A stretch of 64,000 nt of DNA from Alligator mississippiensis (lineage: Eukaryota > Chordata > Crocodylia > Alligatoridae), in NCBI RefSeq assembly GCF_030867095.1, contig NC_081824.1:55834882-55898881 (forward strand), written 5' to 3'. A program made the translations under genes and the position numbers. The notes below the pieces were generated by a model. It had not been told where the DNA came from and made no database searches. It saw nothing but the letters and a program-made list of their open reading frames with translations. Position 1 is the stretch's first letter; every line of letters starts with the position of its first letter. Shown here one piece after another: positions 45,435 to 57,041 of this stretch.

Positions 45435-47344
45435 TGATAGGCAGAAAAAATGGTTTAATACTCTGGCATTAAAGGCTCCAACCCTGCAAAAAAGATGCAT
45501 ATAAGCAACAGTGACACTAGTGTGCAGTCCCATTGAACACAATGGGGCCCTTCAACTTAGTCACTTGGATAAATTACTCAGAGAAGTTTTAAATGAGGCC
45601 ATAATTCCCTTCAAATTCTGGAATACTTGCAGTGTTTCCTACTGCCTCTTTCTTTGCAGTTTTCAGACATGGACGTTTCATTTTTGTCAGAGTTTTACTT
45701 CTCATTATCTTTTTGTATTGCTTGATCTTGAACTCATGGTCAATATAGACAGAAGTGTCTTGCCCATTATTTTCAACTCAAGTATGGTTCAAAGCTGACC
45801 TTAACTGAATTAGCACGAGGCAGTTCAGCAGCTTTGGCAAGCATTTTCCTTCCCTGCTGCTGCCACTGTCTGACCCCCAGCAAATAACTGACAATAGTCT
45901 TAGACTAATTTTATTTTATTTTTTTAAACAAAATTTGCATTTGTGCATTTGGACAAATAATGTGCATTTCTAATGTGATTTAATATGGCTGAGTTATAAA
46001 GCCCTTGATGGTTAATAATGGACATGCTGGCTGACACTTGAACATAGCAGTGATGCTACATGACCTGCTGATACATAAAGAAAAACTTATTCTTTTTAGA
46101 AGATTCTAATTCTTTTCCATTACTGTTCTTATGTACCATAGAAATATAGTTTGATAAAGCAAAGGGACAGCACAGCCTAATACAGAGTACATCATGACAA
46201 TATTTATTATTTTTTAAAAGCTACATCAGGAAAGGCAATTTTAGCTTTTAATATAAAATTGCTTCACCTTCCATAGCTGGCTCAACCTTTTATAAGATGA
46301 CAATGTTACAGATTTTTTTAAAAATCTCATATGCTATATATCAACACTATCATAAAGCCAGCACTTTATTTCAGGAGGCAGCAAATAAGAATGACTCATA
46401 TTTACCTACACAAAGGTTTCACTTCAAAGATAAATGACAAAGAGAACTATTTTATTCTTTTAGCTCCCTTTCAAGGTTGGCTACATTTTTTTCTCTTTTT
46501 TCTATCTTTAAATGTAATGGTAAAAAACCACTAACAAAAATATCTTCTCTGAAGTAGTGTCAGTGTAAGTAAATGAATCTTGTATCAGCTAGAAAACAAA
46601 TGTTTTCTAATTCTACCTGAGAACTGCATGAAACCATTGAGCTTTATAGGACATGGAACAGGATGGTCATCTCTAGGAATTTAATGGTGTCAGCGTCCGG
46701 TTAGAAAATTATACAAGGAGTCCTGAGTAGAGATGAATTATCTGAGATGGATGCAGATATGCTAAATAATTAGCATGAACAATAGTTTCCCCCCCCCCCG
46801 CCTTTTTAAGGTCATGCAATCGGATACAATAAGATGTAAATCATATTCTAATGTGGACTACTGCTTACTTTTTTCTGGTGTTCCAGCTGTAATATAGCAA
46901 CTTTAGAGTTGTTCTAAATTATTTTGCTACTTATATACAGAAGGCAATTTGTGATGTCCTGAATTATGCTCAATTTTGACGATGATCTAACCCTGTGACT
47001 TACATCCAAAAGGAAAGTCTCCCTTTAGCAAACTTTATAACATCAAAGGCTGTAATGGGCAGAGACACCCTCTGAGATGAAACTGGGCCTGTACATTTAC
47101 TGGGATGACTCTAAATTTAAATCCAAAACATGGTGAGTTTTATTCCAGAATTTGGTCTTAGACGTTTTAATAAATTAGGAGTCATTACCAAGATTCAGAT
47201 AAGGATCTAAATTCTGTACAGCTGTCAAAAGGAATCAAGATGGGATTTGGAACATGGGTTGAATTGACCCCTTATTTTAATACACTACTGGTTAACCTAT
47301 CTAATTGCTAAGAGTTGTTCCTTTGACTCATCCACAGTAAATTA
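45435..47344. other. AT-rich sequence, nothing identified
   Basis: About 1.9 kb. A run of 11 C at 46,789-46,799 is the only simple repeat noted. Confidence 0.4.
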
Positions 47345-47504
47345 TAGCTAAGTACAGACATGTATAAAGCCCCTGGTGGAAGCACTCTAGCTATCACACT
47401 TTACTTAAAGTGCTATAAGTTAGAGTGGGAATGAACTAAATACACATTCTCCCTTTAGTGGGGGGCTCAGTCCCTGCCTGCACTGGCTAAAACCAGCAGG
47501 TTTC

Positions 47505-47645
47505 ATAGTTTCATAGTTGTTTCATAGTTGGTAGTGTCGGAAGGGACCTGAGCAGATCATCAAGTCTGACCCCCTGCCATTGGTAGGAAAGAATGCTGAG
47601 GTCAAACGACCCTGGCTAGGTGATTGTCTAGAGGCTCCCGTTCTC
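47505..47645 (-). mobile_element. CR1 3'-end fragment inside the TIR transposon
   Basis: TTTCATAGTTTCATAG, then TCGGAAGGGACCTGAG, ATCATCAAGTCTGACCCC and GGCTAGGTGATTGTC: CR1 tail, minus orientation, about 140 bases. It starts with an extra partial copy of the tail unit. Confidence 0.8.
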
Positions 47646-47659
47646 CTCATCCCTAGTTC

Positions 47660-48400
47660 CAAGTGGGGAAAAATGTCTTCCAGGCAACCCTGTGCAGTCT
47701 GCCGGGCAGCTTATGGCAGCAACTCTCAAGACGCTGGGGTGAAGAGGGAAAAAAGCCCTCCCACCATGAGTTTCCCTCCACGCCCCCCCCCCCCCCCAGC
47801 TTGCTGGATGAGGTCTTGGGGAGTCTGCATCAGATCTGTGTTGCAGGGGGGCTCCCTTCCTCCCATAAAAATCCACCCTAGCTTCCTGACAACAATAGCC
47901 AGGAACTGCAGTGTGGGGCTGCCTGGCTGGCTTTTTGCTGTGCAGTGAACTAGGGCCAGAGGAGAAGGGAACTTTCCCTGCCACAAGAGTCCCACCCCCA
48001 TAGCTTGCTGGCTCAGGTCCTGAGGCGGGTGGTCCACATGGCAGGGGGCTCCCTCCCCTCCCTACCCCGGCTTCTGGCATGGTGAAAATCCAACCAGGCT
48101 GCCCCCATGCTGCAGCTTCTGGCTGCAGCTGTCCAGAGGCTAGGGAATGGGGGAGGGAGCCCTTTTGCTATGCAGACCTGGCCCAACCCCCCCCCCCCCA
48201 AGACCATGGCTAGTAAGCAGTGGGGGGGGACCCTCGGGGGGATGGGAGACTCCCTTCCTCCCTTACCTCAGCCTCTTGATCATTGCAGTCATAAGCTGCA
48301 GCCCAAGGCTGCCCTGCCAGCTTTTCACCATGCTGGGAACTCAGGCTGTGAGTGGAGGAAACAGAACCTCTGTACCATGGAAACCCAGCCCAGTGCCCAC
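47660..48400. repeat. ~199-bp imperfect tandem repeat, nearly 4 units
   Basis: Unit joins fall after CTCCC at 47,856, 48,053 and 48,254, giving units of about 197 and 201 bases. Each unit begins (T/C)CC-rich, includes CAGG(C/A)TGCC with a nearby GCTGCAG or AACTGCAG, then a CCAGAGG- or GAGGAGGGAG-type segment, a C-run (up to 14 C), GCTTGCTGG or GCTAGTAAGC, and a G-rich GGGGGCTCCC end. The units are strongly diverged. Confidence 0.7.
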
Positions 48401-48818
48401 TGAGATCAGAGTGCACACGTTTAGTGGGGGAGGGAGGATTCACATAGTATGGGGGCTCTGATCTTCTACCCCCTGCCCTGCTTCACAGAGCCTTTTTTTT
48501 CTCCTGTCTGTGACAGCCCAGTGTTTCCCCAGAGCTGATAAGCCTTAGCTAAGGCTACCAAACTGCCCAATGAGGAGGCCCTGGGATGGCAACAGAATGT
48601 GTCCTACATTGAAGTGCAATGAATGTGGTACAGACATTCAAAAAGTGCTCTAACCTAAAGCACCTTAGTTTAATACCACGTGCATCAAGGGTTAACTTAG
48701 AGTGGAGCTTCCACCATTTTTTAAGTGCTTTAAGGGCCATGAACATCTGTTCTGTTATGGCATTAAAGTGATTTCTGTGCACTTAACATGCATTAAGTAT
48801 AATGTCTGTACCTAGCCA

Positions 48819-50640
48819 TTGTGGTTATTTCTTGCAATGAATTATGTGACTGGCCAGTACTGCACCTTGGGAGGCAGCAGTGGACACCACAGGAGCAGCA
48901 GGTTCTCTGCTGCTAGGGGAGATGTTACTTTCTTTTTGTCAATAAGAAAGTGGTCAAAACAATATGTTTTGGGTTGCAAAAAGAAAAAAGAAAAGAAAAA
49001 AAAAAAGGTGGCTTCTGCTTCTGTACCACATTCCTCTACTGATTCTGTGTTCTCCCCAGTGCTGGAGCCAGATCTGGAGCCACTTTAGAAAAGCTGCAGG
49101 GTGCTGAGGGAATAGGAGAGATAGGGAATGAGAGGGTGAGGTGCTACACTAGTTCCAGGTCACTGCCCTTCCTTCAGGCAGCTCTCGCTTGCTCACCCAT
49201 CATCATTATACTACTACTTGCATTTTTGTAGCAGATTTCACTATATTTAATATTTTTTTCTTATATCACCAGCGTCTAGAATCAAAATTATATGGAATAA
49301 TCATAAGATTCTAGCCTGAGGCAAAGCAAGAGACCTTTCACTGAAAAGTGGTCCATTCATGGAGGCTAGAAAAGGAACAGAGGGCACCTAGCACAATAAT
49401 CCTGACAACTGCAAAGTCTTAACCCCCACACTTTCCTGGATAATAGGTCAATCCCTAGATTTTATTGGTGCCTAACTTTTTATCTTTTAATATTTGGGGT
49501 TGGCGATATTGTTTAAACTGATACATTGATCTGTATTTGAGAACATGATTTTTTTTAGTAGAATACACAATGTGAGTCAAAGCTAAAGTATTACTTTTTA
49601 TAATATGAAGCAATATTGAGCTTTACTGAAGCATAAAGAGTAATAACCTCAAGCTTCAATGCTCAAAATATTTGAATTACAATGTAGACTCTTGATACTG
49701 GTAGACAACTGATACAAACAGACAAACAAATACAGATAGACTTTCTGCAGAATTTTTAAATGCCCCACTGCTTTTTCTTAAAGAAAAGAGCAGAAGATAT
49801 TACAGATTATTAGATAAATGACACTTTTCTGAATACAGTACTCTCCATCCAATTAACTAGTTCCTTAGAAGTCCCTTGGGCACCAGAGGCCAGCATTTTT
49901 TCTCTTGTTCCTCTGGGCTACTGGAGCAAACAGATATCCATGCATATAAGCTGTTGAAAATGGCAAAGGTTCATAAGTACCTTAGCTCCTATCCATTTTT
50001 AAATTTCTGCTTCACTTTTTAAGTGACTCTGATCAGTCTCCATCATGTGTTAACAAACTTTGACACTTTGCTTACTTGCATAGAATCCTTGATAGGCCTC
50101 CTTGATAAGAACTAGCTCACTGTTTAGAACAAAGACATTTTAGTGATATAGCATTTAAGTCAACAACTTTCTAGTTTGTTTGGCATACCCTCTTGAGAGC
50201 TGGAAACAACTACCTGTTCAGCTACTGGTCCCAAGGGTCCAGTTTGGAATTCCTAGACTTGCATTTAAACCTGAATGAATATTTCTTCTCAAAATCTGTC
50301 TAGATTACTCCTAAATCAACACCCTCGAAAAAAATATAATCCAAGATGGAAGATAGAAGACAATGGAGATTACAGTATGACATACTTCATATACAGAATT
50401 TGTAATTTCATAGAATCATATATTATATGATTCTATCATCTGAAATGCAGTCTATAACCTGAACATAGACTGATTCTCCAAATCATTACACAGGTGCTTC
50501 TAACACAACAGTGTGCACACATGCATTTATAAGTTTACAGATAATGGTAGTAAAAGTGCTACTGGTATCTAGTCAAAAAGCATCATAGCACTTCCCATAG
50601 CCTTTGGATTTTCCTCTTAGAGTGCAAACAAGCATCCATG
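48819..50640. other. Unassigned sequence, mostly AT-rich
   Basis: An A-rich simple tract (AAAAAGAAAAGAAA type) lies near 48,978-49,006. TAGAATCATATA followed by TTATATGATTCTA (about 50,411-50,436) is a short perfect palindrome. Nothing else recognised. Confidence 0.4.
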
Positions 50641-50660
50641 GAACAAGTTCCAAACTTGGA

Positions 50661-51049
50661 GTGTGCATGCAGGCATTCACAATTCTGGTAGTGGTGCAGG
50701 CAGTTCAAGGTAAGTAACTGGTGAGGAAGAAGAGGAGGGAAGGAATGGCAGGATTGGGGTGGGGGCTGGAAGGTGCAGGAGTGGTTAAGGTGGCAAGTAA
50801 AGGGACCAAAAATAGCCTCCTCAGGGTCAGTGGGGCAAGAACAGCATAAGCCGAGGCCCAAAGCTGGGGTAAGTGGCTGAGCTTTCCTAGCTGCTGGGCT
50901 GTGCTCTGAATGTGTGCAGGCATTCACTAGACTAGTTAACCCATTTTAGATCAGATTAAACCAAGTTGATCAAAAGTTAGCTCACCTCACTAACTTTAAA
51001 TCAAGTGTGCCATTTTGGGGCTATTTAAGCCCCGTGAATGCCTGCACAC
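50661..51049. mobile_element. TIR element with 16-bp perfect inverted ends
   Basis: GTGTGCAGGCATTCAC at 50,912-50,927 is exactly reverse-complemented at 51,034-51,049. A third copy, GTGTGCATGCAGGCATTCAC, lies in direct orientation at 50,661-50,680. The parts from 50,912 to 51,049 look like a complete 138-bp MITE. The full 389 bp could be a longer member whose right end was duplicated. No coding capacity. Confidence 0.65.
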
Positions 51050-51264
51050 CCAGACATTTAGATGGACATAACCTTGGTTAGATCCTTCTAAATATAACAT
51101 TTGTATGTACCCTAAGTAAACAACACATGAAAACAGAAAACTGGCAACCATGGGAGTTATGCCAGGAAAAGAGAACCTTTTGTAAGAGAAGACATCTGGA
51201 AAGGGTTATGGGCTTGGAAGGACAGTGGGGAGAGAACTGGAAGCACAGAAGTTGGCCCAATTAT

Positions 51265-52131
51265 TAGGGCTGTGCGAAGCTTTGGGTGCTGATTTGATTC
51301 GGAGGAGATTCGGCCCAATTCAGTGGCTGAATCTCCAAACCTGAATTGAATCAGGAGACCAATAAAAAAGTATGAATTGATTCAAAGCTCTCCAAATTGA
51401 TTCAGAAAAGATTCAGAGAGCTTTGGAGATTCAGACAGTCCCCGCTCACTGCTGAGTGGAGCTGGTAAATAGGGGGTGGGAGGGGCCTGAAGGAGGGGGG
51501 AGGGGACCATGGGTGGACGCCCACCAGGCCCCATCCCCTGCCTGCTTCCCCAGCCCCCTGAGTGTCCACTGAGTGCCCCCAACCTCTTCCCGCTCTCCCA
51601 GCGCCCCCCAGGCCTGCCCCCCCCAGGCCTGCCTCCCTGACCCCAGCTCCCAGTTCTTAAAAAAATAAAATAAAATAAAATAAAATAAAAAAAGCCTGCA
51701 CTCACCACAGGGTAAAAGAGAGCTATACACAAATGGCCTTCGGGGCTTCTGGGGACTTGTGGCAGAACCCCCAGACAGTGTGGGGCAGTGGGGGGCAGCA
51801 AGGATCGCCCCCCCCACCCCGCCTGGCGGGAGCCGGTGAGTCCCAAGCTTTTATTTTTTTTTAAAGAGCTAACACTGAGACCAATTAGGGCATCCATGGT
51901 GGGGGCTGGGAGAGTGGGTGGGGGTTGGAGGACTCATGATGGAGCCCCCCATGCAGTGGAGAGCAGTGGGGGACAGCAGGGATCTTCCCCCTGCCTGGCA
52001 ACAGCCGGTGAGTGGGGGCTTTTTTTCTTTTTCTTTTAAAGAGCCAGGAGTTGGGGCTGGGAGAGTGGGTGGGCGGTGGGGGCTCATGAATCCGAATCTG
52101 AAGCAAATACTAGTCACTTCACACAGGCCTA
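51265..52131. mobile_element. hAT element, 867 bp, with 8-bp target duplication
   Basis: Left end TAGGGCTGTGCGAAG and right end, inward, TAGGCCTGTGTGAAG agree at 13 of 15 positions. CCAATTAT (51,257-51,264) and GCAATTAT (52,132-52,139) flank it, matching at 7 of 8, as expected for hAT. Both subterminal regions are rich in GATTCGG/GAATCTC words, as in the copy ending at 29,733. The interior has a (TAAAA)n tract at about 51,659-51,692 and a ~165-bp internal duplication. No transposase; frames are compositional. Confidence 0.85.
51780..52105. repeat. ~165-bp tandem duplication inside the hAT element
   Basis: First unit: GCAGTGGGGGGCAGCA, GGATCGCC, GGAGCCGGTGAGT, a T-run, AAAGAGCTAACAC, GGGAGAGTGGGTGG, ACTCATGATGG. 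Second unit: GCAGTGGGGGACAGCA, GGATCTTCC, CAGCCGGTGAGTG, a T-run, AAAGAGCCAGGAG, GGGAGAGTGGGTGG, GCTCATGAATCC. Confidence 0.75.
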
Positions 52132-52139
52132 GCAATTAT

Positions 52140-53606
52140 AGCAGAATTGTTACTTTCACATATAGGTATCTGCAAATGCATGCTTGCCTTTTATTAAGCC
52201 AGCCCAAAATGTTAATACCACAATACAAATAGAGATTATAGATGTCCAGTAAATGGTTGTAGAAAACTGACTGTGTATCTGCAAAAGAGAGTATGCTGAA
52301 ACCAATGTCTTATGTATACAGATAATTTCTATCACAGACTTATATTTCTTTTTTGAACCACACATGCTTCCTAGGCATAACTTTGGTATAAGTACTGCAC
52401 CTACAAAAAATATGTACTCTTTTCAGCTGGAAAGCACTTTTCAGTTCTGCCATAAACATAACAGGTGCCTCTTTTTACATGAACTCAGGTGGGAGGGGTA
52501 GGGATTTTTATAGGAGACAGGCAAAAATGTAGTTATCCTATTTTTTTATGGAATCCATTTCCAAAATAAGAAAGTGGCAAATATGCCACGTACATTCACT
52601 GTCATCATTTAGGGAACAAACACATGCCCAAAATGCTTTCTGTCAGTTTACCATCCCCTTGGCTGGATATAGCTTGATGAAGAATGCATCATTTATCTTC
52701 TTGGTAGTACCATATTTACTTTTATGTTTGTTTGTTTTTTCTCCTTCATTTTTTATTTATTTGTAACACCTAATTATTGCATTATATGTTTCATTGTTCT
52801 TGACATACTGTTTTGGAAAATCAATGAAAACATTAAATAAAAATGATTTCCAAATATATTTTGCTGTATAGTCATTGTGAATAAATGAATTCTCACCTTT
52901 CGATTTTTCAGACTGCTGGGCTGAAAAAAATCTTTGGAGTTTTCCTTTCAATGTATGAATGATTTAGTTAAAAGGCTGAATTTCAATAACTGACTTCTAA
53001 AAATATCCTTAGTACCTTTTATCTTCTGTAAACAAAGAGATATCTCTCAAAGGGAGAGTGAAAATGAACAGCTGGAATAAGAATGTCTTTATCCTTACTA
53101 TGAAATCTCACATTTTAAACTTGCTTATTCTGACAGATAATAAATATTGTGTCATGAGTGCAAACAATGAAGTTATGTAATCACACTTAATGACTGAATG
53201 AAAAAATAAATTTGCAGATACATAGATTCAATCTTATAGTGTTATTAGCATATTCAAATATTACCGTTCCTTTTTTTCATAGGAAAATGAAAAATAATAC
53301 TTCAAAGGTCAAGAGAGCACTCTCCTACCATCTACCTACAAAGATTTCCTTTAACAAGATATCATTTTTTATTGTAATGTTAGCTGGAAACTGAGGTACA
53401 AAGCAAGTAATTTCTTCATGCCCTCTGCACAAGGAGATTAGCAAAAGTGATTCACATTTAGATATCAGTCATATTAACCAATGACTGGGTCCATACATTC
53501 TAAGAAAATCACCATATAGTACACATAAAAGCAAAAGAAGAAATTTAATACAGTATCACCACATTTTCCATTTGTTTAAACATAATCAAATTTATAAGTT
53601 ACATAC
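52140..53606. other. AT-rich sequence, nothing identified
   Basis: About 1.5 kb with no recognised element. Confidence 0.4.
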
Positions 53607-54190
53607 AAAGACCCCCTCTACACATGCAGGTAAAGGCATGACAGGTACTAATGTATGATCAACATGATTGCACCTCCTGCCATGCCATACATGCATGGCA
53701 GGAGGTATGATTATGGGATCCCATCACACTTTATTAGATCCCATCACACCTTATTGCCAGTGCAGGCTCCTGGGAGATTGTGGCTGCCATTATCTCCCAA
53801 GGTTGGGAATGTGAGAAGCCCCTGGGGCTGCAGATTGCAGATGCCAGAATGCCCCAGGCTGCGGAGTTCATGAGACCCCTGATCCTGGGGGATCACAGCT
53901 GCCATGATCCCCAAACCCAGGGGATTTTATATATCCCCAGGGAGCTGTTCCCCCACAACTGCTGGGACCCAGCTGGGTTCCAGAACCCAGCATCCACAAC
54001 TTGGGACTCTGGGTCCCCATGCTGCTGGGACCCAAAGTCAGCAGCTGCTGAAGTAAAAGTCCACTCAGTTGCAGGACCCCCGGCAGGGCTCCCCTATCCT
54101 GGACAGGGTGCAACTCTGTTGCTGGGAAGCCCCATCAGCTGACAGGGCTCCGAGCCACAGGGGAGGCTATGCTACACATACAAATTAAAA
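53607..54190. repeat. GC-rich block with hairpin and tandem pieces
   Basis: An inverted repeat with 23-bp arms (53,663-53,685 and 53,693-53,715, pairing through ACCTCCTGCCATGC) is followed by a 20-bp tandem pair, ATCCCATCACACTTTATTAG then ATCCCATCACACCTTATTG, at 53,719-53,758. A longer pair follows: GGGAGATTGTGGCTGCCATT near 53,771 resembles GGGATCACAGCTGCCATGAT near 53,888. Probably a decayed non-autonomous transposon, but no convincing ends were found. Confidence 0.5.
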
Positions 54191-54451
54191 AAGCACTTAG
54201 AAAGTTAGTATATATTTCTCAGATGATTGGAGCTTTTTATGGCATGATAGCTACTTTGCATTTGTTGGTGGTCTTAAGGTAACTGCACAGTTAACCAGTT
54301 AATTGCATGATGCTTGTAATGAGTAGAAGGATCAGACATTTAAACTTCTATAAATCCAAGGGACCTACTTTGTTTTTTCATCAATATGTAAGAAAGCAAA
54401 ATTGGATCTAACACAGAGCTGTTGATTCAGTCTTAGTGTGACTTCATCAGT

Positions 54452-55795
54452 TTGTTTATGCTGGTGTAGCACTGTGGTCAATCAGGATATATACCACTCC
54501 CAAGAAAGTTGCACTAATTGCAATGATTTATTTTATCATTTACAGATATAGTCTACCCAAATGAGACCTCTGATCCTTTCCTGAGATATTGTAACTTCTT
54601 TCCTTGACTACTTTTACACTTTAAAATATAATAGTGCTGAAAGCAGGTATGACTGAAAATTGGAATGAAATAATTTTTTAGGAAGAATACGGCAACAGAA
54701 AACAAACAAAAAAACCCCCAAAACAAAATAAAATCGTGTTGTTAATTTCCTAGCATTGTGATATCATGACTGCCTATACAATCTCAGGAGCTGAGTTTTA
54801 GACACGAAAATGCAGAGGCCCACAGATATTGTACTCAGATAAAAAGGCAAAAAAGAACAAAAAAAAAAAAATAGAAATATTATATAATAGAAGTTCTATA
54901 TGCCAATCTCAGTCCACTTCTACATGAGACATGACTTCTCAGAGGGGATTTAGGAATTTCTCAGGCTGCAGGACTGGATATGAATAATGGATACGACTGC
55001 AGTTGGAGAGAAACGGGTCACATTTAAAGGGCAATGCTAAATGGTATTCAGTCCATGCTGAACAACTCTATCCAGAAAATAATCTCTATAACTGTTAATA
55101 AAATACTGACAAGCAACCACTGGCCTGTGAAATAAAAGTCACAAAAATATATTTTGTAAATATTCTTGCCATTTTGATCAAAACTAAACTAAACACAAAT
55201 TGCCATTTTTTTGTGAACTTCATGTAATCTATCCTGATTTGACAAATATTTGCTATTACTTTCAGAAGCCTTAGATTTAGGATTGTCCTTTCAGATGCAA
55301 CAACTTAGAGACCAGATGCAAAGTCAGTCAATGTGACCTAACAAACTTGAAATTGTGTAATATGTCAATGGTGTCAAAAGGGATGCTGCTTTTTTGCCTT
55401 AGTATCTGAGAATGACATCTGTGAACCTCCACATTTTTGTCTGTCTCTACAACTCAGCTCCTGAGATGGTACAGGCAATCATGATATTACAACACTAGCA
55501 AATTAATGTTAGGGAGGGTTTTGGTTTTTGTTTTCTGTAGTATTCTTCCTAAAATATTCTATTTAATTAATTCCAATTTTCATGCATACATACTTTCAGC
55601 ACTTTTATGTTTTACAGTGTAAAAGTAGTACAGGAAAGAAATTACAGGGTCTAAGCAACAGATCAGAAGTCCAGAACCCTTTTCAGTGAAGTACATCTGT
55701 AAATAATAATAAAATAGAAATCATGGCATTTAGTGAAACTTACCTAGGAGTGGTACATCTTTTGAATCACTACTGTGCTTCATGAGCATAAAGAA
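54452..55795. repeat. Long inverted repeat, ~400-bp arms, 533-bp spacer
   Basis: Left arm 54,452-54,855 and right arm 55,389-55,795 are reverse complements with scattered mismatches and small gaps. Paired landmarks include ACTACTTTTACACT with AGTGTAAAAGTAGT, GAAAATTGGAAT with ATTCCAATTTTC, TTTTAGGAAGAATAC with GTATTCTTCCTAAAA, CTCAGGAGCTGAGTT with AACTCAGCTCCTGAG and AAGGCAAAAAAG with CTTTTTTGCCTT. The spacer is AT-rich and unassigned. No coding similarity. It could be a transposon with very long TIRs, two head-to-head copies of an unknown repeat, or an inverted duplication of local DNA. Confidence 0.85.
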
Positions 55796-55969
55796 CAGAT
55801 AGCCAGCTACAATTATTGACAGCGAATGCCATGTGTCTATTTCAGGCCCAACTGTAATGGTCTTTATTGCAGTGCCATTCAGGAAGTCCTTATTCCCACA
55901 ATGAATTCAACTGAATTTAACTTTCGGTCTTATAAGCTGGTCTGTATTTATAACCCAGGAGTTAACAAC

Positions 55970-56300
55970 TAGTCTAGGTAATGGGATATACATTCATACT
56001 CCTTATTGAGTTCATGGCTAATACAATCCAGTCTGTTGATGGTGTCTTGTTCTGAAATGTGGTGTTCAAGCTGTCTTTTAAAGTTCTTTTGTTTAACGAC
56101 AGCTACTCTGAGGTCAGTGATAGATTGTCAGGGAAGTTAAAATGTTCTGCCACAGGCTTTTGTGTGTTTCTAGAATCAATGTTGAACTCAGGTCCTTTCA
56201 TTCTTTTATGTAGGGACTGCCATGTCTGGTCAATGTAGATAGCAGAGGGACACTGTAAGCAGAGTAAAGGCACAATGGGCTTTAAAGTGAGTGTACTGCT
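55970..56300 (-). pseudogene. Penelope-like GIY-YIG endonuclease remnant
   Basis: On the minus strand a frame reads LLCLQCPSAIYIDQTWQSLH, then KRMKGPEFNIDSRNTQKP, VAEHFNFP, and after a stop and frame change NFKRQLEHHISEQDTIN and LDCISHELNKEYECISHYL. This follows the C-terminal GIY-YIG module of Penelope-like elements: cysteine-rich CxxC, YIGQT with SLxxRM, KPVxEHFN and a closing E-(W/H)-x(I/F)...GLNxDxxFxSHY segment. Aspartate replaces the glycine of the YIG motif, and stops interrupt the frame, so it is dead. No Penelope RT was found nearby. Confidence 0.65.
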
Positions 56301-56854
56301 AGTATTTGAGAATAGTGCCTTGGAAAAAAGAGAGTCAGGAAAGGCAATTTAATAAGTTGAAAAAGAACAGAGAGGAAAAAGAATGAAAAAGAGGTAAAAG
56401 AAAAAAAAAAAAAAGAAGCTTCTAGGGCTGTTTACAAGATACAGCCCTGCTAATAAACATTCTAACATTGATCGTGTATCCACTATCCTGGCTGACTTCA
56501 GACAGTAAAGATAACTGAGGAAGAAGGTCAAATATAAGCCCAACAGGTTTCCATGAACAGATACAATTCAGTTTAGGTTGAAAGAAATTGGGTATTATGC
56601 TGTAGACTCAATAAGAATCTACTGAATTTTATTAATTTCAACTGAAGTTTAAGGCTAATAATGTACAAAGAATGAGGAAAGAAAAGAAGGGGAAAAATAA
56701 GAACCAATAGCCACATCCATTGGACAGACTGCTGATAAACTGTTAAAGGAAATATCAATCAAGTAGTGAAAATCAACAGTGCTTTCACTGGAAAAACAAT
56801 TAAGTATGATGGAACAAGCACCTGATCCTGCAAAGTGCTCAATACCTTCAACTT
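56301..56854. other. AT-rich sequence, nothing identified
   Basis: Contains an A-run near 56,399-56,414. It could be further Penelope-like sequence, but I see no motif. Confidence 0.35.
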
Positions 56855-57041
56855 CCAAGATCTGGGTTTTTGGTTTGCCACAGAAAAATGCAGCAAATGA
56901 GGATTTTCGCTTCTAAAGGAAAGAAGTGCAGGAAACTGTGGGTTTCCCCTTGCAGGCTGGCAGAGTTCCAGCCTTCAAGGGGCAGCTGGGGGCTGGGGGG
57001 AGTTGGATGCAGGGGGTGTCATGTGCATGTGCGTGCACATA

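Larger units (their letters stand above)
47345..48818. mobile_element. TIR transposon, 1.47 kb, with internal 199-bp tandem repeats
   Basis: Left end TAGCTAAGTACAGACAT (47,345-47,361) and right end, inward, TGGCTAGGTACAGACAT agree at 15 of 17 positions. TTA precedes and TTG follows, which may be a decayed 3-bp target duplication. It contains a short CR1 tail (47,505-47,645) and a ~199-bp imperfect tandem array (47,660-48,400). No transposase similarity; frames on both strands arise from GC-rich repeats. Confidence 0.75.

Noticed and set aside
47580..48461. Long frames across the 199-bp array
   Set aside because: Compositional; they cross C-runs and a CR1 tail and do not keep one phase across units.
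50411..50436. AT-rich perfect palindrome
   Set aside because: Short and AT-rich; resembles two CR1 tail words meeting, but no CR1 body flanks either side.
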